Assembly (NCBI GenBank): GCA_022747635.1
Contig: JAKTNV010000020.1
Span: forward strand, 2,517,501-2,581,500
Length of the DNA: 64,000 nucleotides
DNA from: Hetaerina americana
Lineage: Eukaryota; Arthropoda; Insecta; Odonata; Calopterygidae
Reading direction: 5' to 3'
Shown here: in pieces, positions 12,441 through 23,800 of the stretch
Numbering within the stretch: the first letter of the stretch is position 1
Layout: every line of letters starts with the position of its first letter
Notes under the pieces: model-generated
What the model saw: only the letters and a program-made list of their open reading frames with translations
What the model was told of the DNA's origin: nothing
The model's database searches: none
Program-made: the position numbers and the translations under genes

Positions 12441-12960
12441 ATCTACATCTATTTAGTGTGATGTCTTTAATAGCTTTAATAAAATCGAGGCTGTTTTTAA
12501 CATTTGACGTACTCTGGAAACCGATGTTGGTGAACTGTTGAGTGAGCCATTGTGATATATTGTGTACGGGAGAGTTGATCGCGGAAACGATGGGACGCAT
12601 GGGGCAATCTTTTTGTGTACCTTGGGAAGGCCGTAGAGGCGTGGCAGGATAGGATTTGATATGGACAGTTTAAATTTGAGTGTTTTGTCAATAAGGAGTT
12701 CGCAGTTTGCAATTGGCGATTGCGGATTTTGTGTCTTGGACCATTTTGTTGAGCGGATTTCTAGGGACATTGGTGTATGGTCCATTGTCAATGAGATTGT
12801 TCATTTTTTGAGAGTGGGTGTCCTTGTCTAAAATGACACAACTATTTCCTTTATCCGCCTTTGGGTAGAAGCAGTCGTGGTTTCGGAGTGAGCGTTGAGG
12901 GTGATGTAGGGGGAATCTTTATTTCAGTTGGGATGGATTTTATTAAGGTTTGACTTCATC
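12441..12960 (-). pseudogene. Penelope-like reverse transcriptase, N-terminal part
   Basis: The minus-strand translation shows FYPKADKGNSCVILDKD (about 12870-12825), then LPRLYGLPKVHK (about 12655-12618), both typical of Penelope-like reverse transcriptases, and a frame-shifted PIVS-type and NSLDFIKAIKDIT-type continuation toward 12470. The palm motifs with the catalytic aspartates are deleted: the sequence jumps to the linker before the GIY-YIG domain. At the join (12438-12456) there is ACATCTACATCTATTTA, identical to the tail of family B LINEs, so the join may be the scar of a LINE tail insertion followed by deletion. Confidence 0.8.
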
Positions 12961-12968
12961 TACATCTA

Positions 12969-13721
12969 CGAGGGTCATCCGGAAAGTAGTACCCGTTCGT
13001 GAAATAAAGACACAAAAGTAAATATTAACAAACATAAAAAATTTTATTTGAAAGAGGATACATTAAACTACTTCTCAACATAATCTCCAAGCAAATTAAG
13101 GCATTTGTCATAACGTGTGACAAGTTTCTGTATTCCTGCTGCATAGTCCTTCGCCGCCAGCTCATTGAGATACGCGAGGGACCCATCTTGCACAAATTTT
13201 TGCATAATACAGATGGTGTTTAACAATTTCATGAACAATTGTTCGAGAAACATTGGGAAAATGCTCACAGATGTCATCAATTGTGACGCGCCGATCGTTC
13301 CTCACGAATTCGTCAACTGAGCTCACCAGTTGGTCTGTAATGACAGACGGTCTCCCCGAACGCTCATCGTCGTGTGTGTTCCCCCTCCCCATGTTGAAGT
13401 TGCGACACCACCGCCGAACAGACGACTCGTCCATTACATTGTCTCCATACACCTCCTTTAATTGGCGATGAATATCACATGGGCGAACGTTTCTTGCATT
13501 GAGGAATTTAATCACTGCCCTCACTTCACAACTGGCGGCGTTCTCAATTTTTTTAAACATTGTAAACAATCACAGAAACAACACAGGCAATGCTAGCGTC
13601 ACGCAACTTGGCTTAGAGAAGGCAGACAAGCCACTGAAGCTATCTGACCTCGTCCAGCGGCTACTCGCGTCGTCAGCACTTCATGCGGCACGAACGGGTA
13701 CTACTTTCCGGATGACCCTCG
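12969..13721 (-). mobile_element. Mariner family M1, second 753-bp copy, inverted
   Basis: The same element as at 11401-12153, in the opposite orientation, again 753 bp, with CGAGGGTCATCCGG-type inverted repeats and TA flanks (12967-12968 and 13722-13723). Differences from copy 1 are few: for example one His to Tyr change in the ORF, one base after the C-terminal stop and one in the terminal repeat. It is inserted at the TA of a short ACATCTACATCTA tract that looks like a LINE tail, as copy 1 is. Confidence 0.93.
13162..13560 (-). CDS. Mariner HTH-domain protein, copy 2
   Basis: A 132-residue frame starting at the ATG at 13560, identical to the product at 11562-11960 except for Tyr in place of His in the HHLHYAK segment. 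Both HTH regions, the GRPS linker and the terminal WVPR motif are kept, and no stop has been gained. As in copy 1, the catalytic core is missing and the GDYVEK tail lies in a different frame (13068-13180). Having both copies open is expected from recency alone and is not proof of selection. Confidence 0.8.
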   Translation of the reverse strand: MFKKIENAASCEVRAVIKFLNARNVRPCDIHRQLKEVYGDNVMDESSVRRWCRNFNMGRGNTHDDERSGRPSVITDQLVSSVDEFVRNDRRVTIDDICEHFPNVSRTIVHEIVKHHLYYAKICARWVPRVSQ

Positions 13722-13744
13722 TATATATATACTGTGTGTAGTGT

Positions 13745-13904
13745 AACGGTCAAAAAGGGGGGGGGTGAGGGGGGAGAGTTGTGATGAAAAGACGGCTAGG
13801 ATGGGGGGGGGTGTGGGGAATGGTTATGTTAGGGATATGAGTTGTTTTGGTGACCAGGGAAGGGTGGGTGGGAGGGGGCGATAAGCCGTGCGCGGGTGAC
13901 AATG
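13745..13904. other. Poly-G tracts, G-quadruplex-prone
   Basis: Plus-strand runs of eight or more G occur near 13757-13766 and 13804-13813 with several shorter G runs between and after them. The spacing satisfies the usual G-quadruplex pattern. It separates the second mariner copy from a Penelope-like fragment and has no coding content. Confidence 0.6.
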
Positions 13905-14150
13905 GGGGCCTAGTCATTAGAGGTGATTTTTCGAGTTGAGAGGTTCTGTTGAGTTTGCTCCTGTTTTGTTAAGGAGATTAAGGATGATGAGATGGGGCCC
14001 TGGTTTATGAGTTTCTTTCTTGAGCAGTGGATGTGGATGCTTTCGTGATAGTCTAATAAGTGGTTCGGTGCTGTGCCAATGAGTTTTAAATTTTTCAAAT
14101 CAATTTTGTGAGAGTGTTGATGCATATGTACTCGTAAGTCACCACACATG
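13905..14150 (-). pseudogene. Penelope-like GIY-YIG nuclease, C-terminal part
   Basis: The minus-strand frame contains KNLKLIGTAPNHLLDYHESIHIH followed by KKLINQGPI, matching the layout of the end of Penelope-like GIY-YIG domains (a conserved Glu-Ser/Ala-Ile helix, then a LIN motif). This piece lies upstream, in minus-strand order, of the RT/GIY piece at 12156-12960, so the two are not collinear: either two partial copies in tandem or a rearranged one. Family assignment is from motif layout only. Confidence 0.6.
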
Positions 14151-14151
14151 A

Positions 14152-14212
14152 GACGGCATCATTCCTTCTCTGAAGAGGACTGCTTTGCAGTCGAAACACT
14201 TGTGTCAGCTTC
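14152..14212 (+). ncRNA. Hammerhead-ribozyme-like motif (candidate)
   Basis: The plus strand has CTGAAGA (14170-14176), one unpaired G, a 6-bp stem GACTGC/GCAGTC with a 3-base loop (14178-14192), GAAAC (14193-14197), then a 4-bp stem ACAC/GTGT with a 2-base loop ending in a C at 14206, the expected cleavage position. This is the order of a type I hammerhead with a short stem III, a kind reported in Penelope-like elements. Weak points are the extra G before stem II, a poor stem I (only two base pairs are clear), and an orientation opposite to the neighbouring Penelope-like coding fragments. Confidence 0.42.
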
Positions 14213-14215
14213 TGG

Positions 14216-15767
14216 GCACTCCCCTTACCCTTCCAAAAAGTGCGAGTCACAGAACTAACGTCGGAAGAAATTCCACGGTAGACCTGTGAGTGAGTTTTGC
14301 AAGGGTTAAGGCGTCTTCGCATACCCAAGCAAGTGAGTGATTGGCGGGCCACTGGCGCAGAGGGAAACCTCTCCTAAGCCCTGATTGAGTGTGAGTGCTT
14401 GAGACTAGCAAGGATCAATGCTGCATAGTACATCCAAGCTAGAGAGTGCGTGATTTATTCGCAGTCTTCCATTTCATTGTTCCAACCGTATGAGGTATCT
14501 AATTATTTCTATTATTTTTAGTTTTTTATTATATTTATTATTGGTTTTATTTTCAGTTATTCATTTATTTTTATAATTTTTATTGATTTACTGTTTGTAT
14601 CTTCTCTAATTTCCCTCACCCATCCTTTGCCCATTTATAAGAATACGGCTGGGGTTGACTCTCCCCATTATATTCATACGGCCCTAGTTACCGTTCGCTT
14701 TGTACATTGTGCAACAGAGATGCCTATTTTGATAGCCTTTCAAGGTTCTACTTCTAGGATGACTTAAAAAATTTGAACTAATTCTGGGAAAGGTGAACTG
14801 GGCTAAAAGGAGATGATGTTGAAAAATAAAAAAAATGTATTCAAAATTTTTTTCCTAAGAACCTATTGAACGACCCGCGTAAAACCTTGAAAATAAGTTC
14901 GCACGTATTATTTGAAATCACGGATAAGACTAATTCAAGCCAATTTCCCGAAAAAAAATTCTTATAAATATCCGAGGATTTGTGAACACAATATGCATGC
15001 TGATGGCATATTTTTTCCATGGACTGCGAAATGCACTTGAGATTATCCTCTTATTAAGATTGGCAATCATCTCGAGCAACAAAAAAGCTAGCCCATTGAA
15101 TTTTATGCCCCAAATAATTGCTTAATGGGAAGTGTTTATTGTTAATTTACAAATGGATCCAAAAACTTAAAAAACTATCTTCAGTAATTCTCCTTCGCCC
15201 GTGACCGTCAATCAAAGTGACAAAAACTGGAATCAGAATCATCTTGGAAGAAATCTTCGCCGCATTAGGGAGAACTTTAATCCATCAAGTCTTGGCGTCA
15301 GATAGTTCTCCTGGAGGGCCTTCGTCGGGAGATGAGATTCCATTATGAACTCCCCTTCACACCGAAATTTTCACGGAATCAATTGGCAGTGTTCACTCGC
15401 CTCAATGCAGCCGAGTTCACAATTTAGTTCATCCTCACACTCAGCCGCTACGCTAGCGGAAACCCCCCTCTACGACTCCCATTACTCATTCTGCGCCACC
15501 AGGGAATCCGAGAAACCATTCCCGACGGCGTTTTGGCCCGATGCAGGCGATCGCGCAACTCCCGAGCAGCAGCAAGGAACGGGAAGCCGATGACGCTGCC
15601 GGGCGACGGAGACCCATGCACCGAGTACCCCTGTCGTCAAAATCCAAAAACAAAGCGAACCCAACAGCGGGAGGCGTGTGGCAGAAATCCCTGGTGAACT
15701 TTGAGAGGGTGATCTATAAATAATATAGAGGGTATATAAATGGGTTTCCTATGTGCTTGTCGGGAAA
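14216..15767. other. No gene recognised
   Basis: AT-rich DNA up to about 15180, then mixed composition. Open frames around 15345-15720 have no recognisable domain. No repeat could be assigned. Confidence 0.5.
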
Positions 15768-15769
15768 TA

Positions 15770-16519
15770 CGAGGCATATTCATAAAGTAAGGGCCGTTTG
15801 ATTATATTTAAATATTGGCGCTTCGGAACACAGTTTTACTCCTGCCGCACCATCTACTGATTCATTGAGAAGCTGTAGCAGCATTTGTTTGGTTTCAGAA
15901 GTCGTTTGCTTGTCCGTGCATACAAACAACAATGTCCGCGACAATCGTTCATTCCGCCAGCTGTGAAGTGCATTGTTCTGCCATACGATTCTTGTATGCA
16001 AAAGGATTGTCGGCTGCTGAAATTCATCGGGAGTTATGCCTAGTTTATGGACCTACCGTAATGAGTGAAGGAAAGGTTAGACAATGGTTAGCCGTGATTT
16101 TAAAAATGGGCGAACAAATGTCCATTTACGAATATCAAAGTGGCAGGCCCAGTATTCTGACCGATGAAATTGTTTCGCAAGTGGAACAAAAACTGCGATG
16201 TGATATTCCATTGACGATTAATGGCCTGGCTGAACAATTTCCTCAACTTGGACGCACTACTATCTACAATATTGTCACGGAAAACCTCGGATACTACAAA
16301 TTGTGTTCAAGATGGGTACCGAAAATGCTCACCGGCGGCTTCTACGCTGAGCGGTTAAAGAAGCTGGTGCAGCGGTACGAAAAATGCTTAGAAGTGAACG
16401 GCGATTATGTAGAGAAGTGAAGTAGGCTTGTAGCTAACTAAAAGTGCCAATAAAATGTGTTTCATATGAGTATATTTTTTCTTGTGACAAAACGGCCCTT
16501 ACTTTATGAATTTGCCTCG
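15770..16519 (+). mobile_element. Mariner family M2, 750-bp copy lacking the catalytic domain
   Basis: Inverted ends of about 30 bp (starting CGAGGCATATTCATAAAGTA and its counterpart ending at 16519, one mismatch) are flanked by TA (15768-15769 and 16520-16521). Inside is one ORF joining the HTH region directly to the transposase C-terminal tail. The family is clearly different in sequence from M1 but has the same architecture and almost the same length (750 against 753 bp). A partial second copy starts at 54211. Confidence 0.93.
15932..16420 (+). CDS. Mariner HTH-tail fusion protein (in-frame DDE deletion)
   Basis: A 162-residue frame from ATG 15932 to the TGA at 16418. Residues ~8-60 form the first HTH (SCEVHCSAIRFLYAKGLSAAEIHREL), the linker carries SGRPS near residue 71-75, residues ~85-125 form the second HTH (LTINGLAEQFPQLGRTTIYNIV), and the WVPK motif lies near residue 128-131. 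It then passes without a frame break into FYAERLKKLVQRYEKCLEVNGDYVEK, the normal C-terminus of this transposase type. About 180 residues, including all three catalytic acids, are gone. A DNA-binding protein without cutting activity is the plain reading; a repressor or titrating role is inference. In contrast to M1, the deletion kept the frame. Confidence 0.85.
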   Translation: MSATIVHSASCEVHCSAIRFLYAKGLSAAEIHRELCLVYGPTVMSEGKVRQWLAVILKMGEQMSIYEYQSGRPSILTDEIVSQVEQKLRCDIPLTINGLAEQFPQLGRTTIYNIVTENLGYYKLCSRWVPKMLTGGFYAERLKKLVQRYEKCLEVNGDYVEK

Positions 16520-16944
16520 TAGTATACTTCTCTCTCAAGAGGCAACCGGTAGCATGGTAACTTCAGCGCAAATATACTTAAAGACATCCTCACTAATCTC
16601 TTTTCTGGTTGACCTAAATTGTTAAAAATTTCAGGAAACTCCCTTTCCCTATTTCCATAGATATTTCTCTGCATAATTCCGGGCATAAGGCCAGGATTGT
16701 TTGTACACGCTCTCCTATTTCCAGATATTCTAATATTTCTGGTTTACCTCAGGACACCATGGAAAACGCGTGCTTTTCTCCCAGAAAGCGCAGCAGTCTC
16801 CAGAGTGATTCATTAGAGATTTTTCAGCGCAATCTCGTGCTCCCTGAGATTTCGTCACCGACTGTTCAAAAAATTAGTCCTGGAACGTACCGTTTCAACC
16901 GTTGCAGCACGGCAATTGTCTTCGTAGCATTCCACACCGGACAG

Positions 16945-17282
16945 CGATTCTCGGAGGGGGATCGAGATGGTGTGGGGGCTAACGTACTGGCTTCCCACCC
17001 TGAGGGCGCGGGTTCAAATCCCGGCGGTGTTGAATATTTTTCAGAGGTATCTCGATCCCTACTTGAGGTGCTTTGTGGAGGGCACTTTGAGGGAGTACGC
17101 CGTCTGTCGGATGGGATGTTAAACTGCGGACCCCTTGGCGCCTTTCGTAAAGAGTAGGCTAATGCCGACGCCGGGTTTCTCTCCACCCTTCATCCTTTCC
17201 TGTCCATCCTCTATGGCGCAAATGACCTCAGCTGTTGGTCGCCTCCCCTCAAAACTACTACTACTACTACGATTCTCGGAGG
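16945..17282 (+). mobile_element. tRNA-derived SINE with 13-bp target duplication
   Basis: The SINE body is 16958-17269, flanked by direct repeats CGATTCTCGGAGG at 16945-16957 and 17270-17282. The 5' part is tRNA-like: an A-box-like stretch near 16967-16980 and a good B box (GGTTCAAATCC, about 17011-17021), together an internal RNA polymerase III promoter. A non-tRNA body follows, with a GGCGC... and a CTATGGCGCAAATGACC block, and the 3' end is a short (ACT)n repeat (17254-17269). The perfect target duplication suggests a fairly recent insertion. The partner LINE is not evident: neither the GATGTA hairpin nor the RTE tail is present. Confidence 0.88.
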
Positions 17283-20200
17283 CCCACGGATGCGCCCGCA
17301 CTCCACAGTCGGTCGAACGCTCGCCATCCGAAGTGCCGCTGGTGGAGATACACACCACCTTCGTTGCCAGTAAGTGTTTCCAGATGTTCCAGAGTACTCT
17401 CCTCAACTTTGGTCAAACCTTTCAGGAACACGCTGTCTTTTGCGATCATATTATTTTACACTCTCTTATAGTGTGTGTGTATGTATGTGTGTCTGAACTA
17501 CAGAATTAATATCATTCGAAAACATTATTTCTAAATAATCTTGAAAATACTTCTTAATAGAATACAGACCTTAAAAAGATCTTTTAATACTCACCTAAGG
17601 AGCTGTCATGGGTCGATAGAGGCAAATATTCCTTAACTACACTATGCTCCCTCCTTATTCATTTCAATCCTTACAAAATACGAAATCAACAAAATATATG
17701 GCAAAATTTAGCATTTTGTATTAAATATCGCAAGATTGGCAGTCATCTTAATTATTAAATGCCAATTCTCTTTCTGTATTCCATGATATAATTACTACTT
17801 ACACACAGACACGCATTTAAAAAGACAGGCGAATTTGTTGTCTCAGGCGTAACTTTATGGAATATGCATAACATATTGAAATGAAATGAAACAATTTACT
17901 TTGTAATTCCACGCACTTTATTTAAAAAAAAACACGACCCAGGTTTCGACGTTAAAGTTGGCTAGACAGACGAACGCGCGTTAATAAGTTCACATTCATC
18001 ACAATAGCTATTGCTACTGAGTATTCCCCTGTCATAAATAATACTTCTTTTAATTTTCGAAAACTGCCTCATAGAAATCTGGTGATGATAAACGTACATA
18101 ATTCAATAGCAACATTTAACAAAAATCCATCACGGTGACATCTCATTTAGTAAATATTTCCCATGATATACGCTGACAGACTGATCCGATTCACCTGTAC
18201 ACGTAACGTGCTAGATTTCTTGTCGACGATGAAGATTTGGCCTTCTTTTCCATCGCCGAATTAAGACTCGACCGTAGATGCCCGCCCCCACCCCGCCCCC
18301 TTCTTCCTCATGATGGGCCTTCAATCGGGTAATCCTTATGACGTGCATCACGAAAGGACGGCCACGGGAGGCTAACTTTCCTAACCACGATTCTTCAGAA
18401 AAACCTGTCGGGGATCTCACGTCGAAATGCGTCGTTCATCGAAAAAGGATTGAACTGGCAGTGAAAGTGGTGTAGGTCTCTGGGAGGAGAGCGGGGCAAC
18501 TGCAGTCGGGGGAGTGTTTCCCATCGGGGAATTGCATCCGAACGCCCGCGGGAGGGACGGGCCTCAGTAGAAGCATGCACTCCCGGCCTCCGTGGTCGTG
18601 CCTCTGAAAGACTTCATCACAGCTGCCAGTGCTCTCGCCCATAGCCTCCCGGTTCTTCCAAACTTCACAGAACCCAAACCAATGTCCGATCCCACGAGAG
18701 CGAGGGAAAGAGAATGCTACGGCGTATAACCTCTTTGTGCTCACTACAATTACGCCATCTATCCCTGTTGGCTAACTTGTTAATATTTTATTCATTTTTC
18801 CTGTTCATTTTTGACATTTCTTTCTATATCTGGCAAAATAATTCACTAATGTTGACATATGCGAACCTCTGTCTCAGTGGACTTCTAGCTCGCTCACTTT
18901 CTCCCCTCATTCTGTTTCTCTGATTAGCCTTCGAAATTTTGGCGCCAATGTATGCTCGTATCGGTTTCACAAACGCATCATTCAATTATTTTGCTCTCTT
19001 GTACTTTTCCTCATTCCATGGGTGAGTTCAGAGTGAGACGGGACGAGGGACTTTATTCCTCTCACCTTCGATCCCTCGCCAAAATTACAGTGATTTATCA
19101 ATATTTTCGCGCGATTTGCTGCAGCATTCATTGGTCGCAATATCGATTCAGCGGAGGGGGCGCGGAAAATGACTGAAACCTCGTTCCCTGCCCGCAGTCT
19201 TATGCATAAATAACAAATAATTTTATTTGATTGCGATGGATGGGTATGGAGGCTAATGATGTCGCGATATTCTGCTTCCGTTTGGACCACATGCTTGCCC
19301 CATCACTCCCTCGATCATACACTCTCCATATTGCAATAAATAAAAGGCGAATCTTAAACAAACTAATGCCGAAAAGTGGCGGTTATAAAATCATAAACGT
19401 TTGCACTATTTAGAAGAATATTCCTAAATATCATAGTATTTTTGATGAGGAAACACGCCTGCCATCGAGGGTACCTTACCGGCACTCCTTGGCCGTAATT
19501 ATATCCACATGACTGGGAATGTGAACAAGAAATGATTCATAAACTATCAATCTGAGAAATTTGGAACTCTATACACGCAATTTGTGTTAGAATAGGAAAA
19601 AATTGGAGAAGACTTCGGCCAAAGTTTGAGATCAGAAAGGAACAAATAATTACAATTTTTCGTTACTGATATCAAATAAAACGCTTTCCAATAATTTGAT
19701 ATAAAAAATTATATATATTATGCCTATCAAACCACTTGCCTTTTTTACTTTTAGATAGAGATAGTTCTTGGGAAAAACTTTTATTCGTCCTATATTTTTG
19801 ATCATAGCTATTTTTCGGTTTTCTATAATAGAACATTTCGGCAACTTAATTCTGACAATTTTTTGTAATGCTGTAATTTTAATCGTAATTCAATCAATTA
19901 AGAATTAAAAAAGCTACTTTTTCCGCCCTTTTGTCCCTTTCCTGGAGAAATAAACTACATAGTCACCAGTTTATAACTCAATAAAAACAGCACCAATTAC
20001 AGAATGTATTCGCAGTCAGCAAAATGATTGCGCTAATTAAGAATACCGGAGTGCGTCTTCCGAGGATGCAAGTGAAATAAATAGTATTCAAGAATTGGGG
20101 ATGGAATCATAAGTTCGGATATTCTTCAAATAACCCCGTGCACACTAAAAGGGGAGAGTGCAAAGCCAGCAAAGAGGCGTGCATCACCAGCACCGGGGCA

Positions 20201-20869
20201 TTTTGCCAGCATCAGAACATGTCTCTGGAATAAATGGCAAGATTCAAGAGCACGAGGAAAAGGAGGGGGGGGCGACGGAGCGTTGCGACGCACCTTCGAG
20301 AATGCGCTACAATGTACTCATGGAAATTATTCATTGGAATTCATTTCAAATACTTTTATTAATAATTAATTCTGATGCCGATATTAATTGCAGAGTTTAG
20401 ATTTTAGGCTGAGACAGCGTTGTCAAAGTCGAGTGTGCACATGCTGGTTCTATCGGATGGGTTCCGTTCGATGGAAGAGCTCTTCGGACCCTTCACTGCG
20501 ATCATTAGTGATCTTAGATGCGATGATTAGTGATTCTTATGATAATTGCGAATGAATGAATTGAGATTTTAACGAAAGGAACACGCATGGAGATCACGGA
20601 AGTGGAAATGATTATGAGTAGGAATCTAAAACGGAAATAAGGGAAAGGTACTTCCACTTCCCTGATTTTCATTCCATAGAATGCGACGACAAAATGATTT
20701 GGCTATGGAGGATTTTAGTGCGTGTGACTCTAAGCACAGGCACATACCACCAAACGTCACGTTTTTAAAATCCGCACTCGGCCCTCGAGCGGTCGGTTTG
20801 GTCTCATTCCTCTGATAGGCCAGGGCGATTCGCGTTTAGGTCCTCTCTCTCATCGATAGGACGGAGCCA
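17283..20869. other. No gene recognised
   Basis: Mostly AT-rich DNA with a short (GT)n run near 17468-17492 and a GC-richer patch at about 18280-18700. ORFs are short and unlike known proteins. No repeat family could be assigned. Confidence 0.5.
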
Positions 20870-23800
20870 TTGATTTTAGGGCAAGGGTGCTTTAAGAAGC
20901 CACGGTCCCTTCAGGGACAGAGATCCCGAAGAAGGCAGAGGGATTCCGAACGAACTTCTCAGCATCAAACAAACGCCACACAGACGGGCGTCGCCTCCTC
21001 CTCAAGGTTACGAACTGGCCGGAAGAGCAGAGAGGGCAACCCCGTCCGAGTGTGGAGTCACCCGAGGGGGCGACACGGTGGCTGCGGAAGGTCATCTCTC
21101 GGGCGGAGGGCGCCCTTGCGAGGGAACCCTCGGTGGGAGGGGGCTCTCAGGTGGTGGTGGTGGATAGAGGGGGTGGATGTTATCGGACGACACTTCCTCG
21201 ACCGCCGGAAGAGCCATCGCGACGAGGGGCATTGGGCGGAAGAAGGCAGCCCCGTCGTGCCTCGAAAGAGGATTGAGGAGATGCGGAAAATTCCATGGTA
21301 CTCGGTTTCACTTTATGGGAGGAACTTCATGAGGAAATTTAAAAAATGTAAAACTTAGTATGTTCCACTGAAATCTATTCAAAACGGCCGTTTTCATCGC
21401 ACAGCAGTGATCATCATCAATCACCATCGTGGTTTGAGCGTGTTCATTTTTCTAATTTCAGGATGCGAAAAGATAATGGCGGGAGGTAAGGTGTCGTTTC
21501 ATAGCTTTGGAGTTCCAAACGATCACGGGAATTTTATCGGCTGTTCCTCCGTGGCTCCCGCAACCTGCATCTATTTCATCCACCCTCCCAGATTGAAGCG
21601 TCGCATGCAGTTGCGGAAAATGCTTCTAAGCGTCGCATGCAGAAAGCGTCGCATGCAGAAAATGTTACTATATGCTTAGGCTAATATATTGAGACCACGA
21701 GGAGACATTGCTTCGGGCTCCCGACTTCGAAATTTCACCCTTATTAACGACGAATTATCAAATGTCGTGCCCTCCGTCTCTAAATCCCAGAAATCACACT
21801 GTTTGGGCGCTAGAAATAGACTCTTGAGCGAGGCGATCACACGCTGAAAATCTTTCCTCGATGACTTTGAGCGTCACCGTGTTTACGGGCCTATGTTTTC
21901 AAAGCTGACAGAAACAGTGAAGATGGCCACTGGAGCGTAAATCTTTCCTTCGTCTTCAAAATGCCACCCAGCTTCTTTCAGAAACCATGACAAAAATACG
22001 GCGATCGTGAATGAAAAGTGGGCATTCGCATCCGCGCGCGAGCACCAGAGCGAACGCGTTCCTCTCTCTCGCTCCCCGTATAAGGCTTCGGCCGAATGAA
22101 AAACAAGAGTGACGGCGCGTCACGAACGGAAGGACCACGCGTCACGGACGGAGATGGACGAATTTCACGTGGGAAGAAACCCTCCGGAACGCAGCGCCGC
22201 CTTTTGGAGCAAGCGGGGGCCGCTCCGGAAGGCCACGGAGGGAGCGGAGAGAAATGCACGGGGGTGGAGGGGGCGCAAATAAGGGCTGCGGCCCCTCTTG
22301 TCAGAGGCCGGGAGAGCGAGGCCCCTAAGGAAGGGCACAAAGACGTCGGCGGAAGGAATTACCGAAAGCGCAGGGCACTCACCGATACTATCCGTCGGCG
22401 ACCCTGGGGTGGCCTCCTCTGCGGCGGCGGGGTCGCGTGTCGATTTGTCACGTCGGGATGCGAACCCGGGGAGGCCGGACAGAGATAATGGGGGCAATAG
22501 AACGGTGCGGACCGTCCTTCCTTCAAGGCGGGTCGAAGGAACGCCTGGCGCCTTCTTCTTCACTCTCAAATCCGATAGAGTATCCAGTGGCTGTCGGCCT
22601 TGGGGTATTTGCGATTGGGGTGTGTGTGTGTGGAAGAGGAGAGAAAACTGAGATTCCGAAATGCAGAGATTACATCGGGCAGTTGGTCACTCGGATGGGG
22701 GCTAGTGTTATTCGTTCTGTCTGCATTCCCCCTAAATCAATTGTATTTCAGTCTTCGCACTTCTGCCCCGTCAGAGAGAGTTCGAACTCCTATCGACTCA
22801 TCGCGCATCGGACTATTGACAGGAAGGGCGCCCACACTCACACGCACTCACACACACATAGAAACACATCATCCACGCGGAACACACTCCCGCGGGAAGC
22901 GCGCTCCACACTCTGGGCCTTCGGAAACGGAAGCGACGCACACGGGCGAACTCAAAGAGTGCGGGGGGTCAGGTTGGCGAGAATTCGCGGGGGTGGGTGG
23001 GGGGACCCTCTTCCCGGGTGCGCCCTTGCCTCGGACCGTGTCCCTCGGGAAGCACGCGGCCTCCGCCCCCACTCTCTCTCTTTCCCTCTCCGCCCCCTCA
23101 CGCGTGCCTCCTCGTTGCCCTCGGGGGAAGCGCCACAACCGCGACTGGATTGCGTCTCCCTCGGAATAGCGCCCCGCGCGCGCGGTGTCCTCGTTCGGCG
23201 GCGGACGGCACGGACAGAGCGAGGCGGCGCGGCGGCGGTCCCCCTCCCCACGAGGCGCCCGAGACGCGCGCAGCACTCTCCCCACCCTTCCCCTCCCTCT
23301 CTCTCCGAAGGGGCGGCGAAACTCCGCCGCTGGCTTGCTCATCAAATCGGGCCCCGCGGCGAGTTAATGGCGCGCGAGTCGGGGCGGCGGGAGTCGAAGC
23401 GGTCGGTCTGCGGAGGTCGCGGATTCAAGGCGCGAGGGATGGGATTCGGGGGAGAAAGGTGCCCTGCTCCCTCCGGGGGAAGGAGGTGCGCGCGTCCCCC
23501 TCCTTTCCCTATCGCCCACCCCCCGCTCCTAATGATCCCCCGCGACGCTTCTCCTACTGGGGCGTCCTCTCCTCGCCGTGTCCCGCATGGGGAGGAGAAA
23601 AGGGGGTCGCAGCGGAAGGGGGGCGCAGGGGAAGTGTTTTGGGCGTCGAGGGGGTGCGATGAAAGGAAGCAGTCGAAAGACGGCGGATCGAATCGGTTTG
23701 CATTCGCGGATGAGATCCCTACTTTCTTCGGGGCGAGTCTCCCGTCCGGCTAACTTTCTTCTCGGAAGGGGGGGCGCGAGCCGCAATTGAGCGACGCCAG

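Noticed and set aside
16958..17030. Functional tRNA gene
   Set aside because: A and B boxes are present but the acceptor and anticodon stems do not fold properly, and it continues into a SINE body with a target duplication.
22437..23753. 438-codon open frame on the plus strand, and several long overlapping frames nearby
   Set aside because: High GC content removes stop codons; frames overlap on both strands, are Arg/Pro/Gly/Ser-rich and show no domain.
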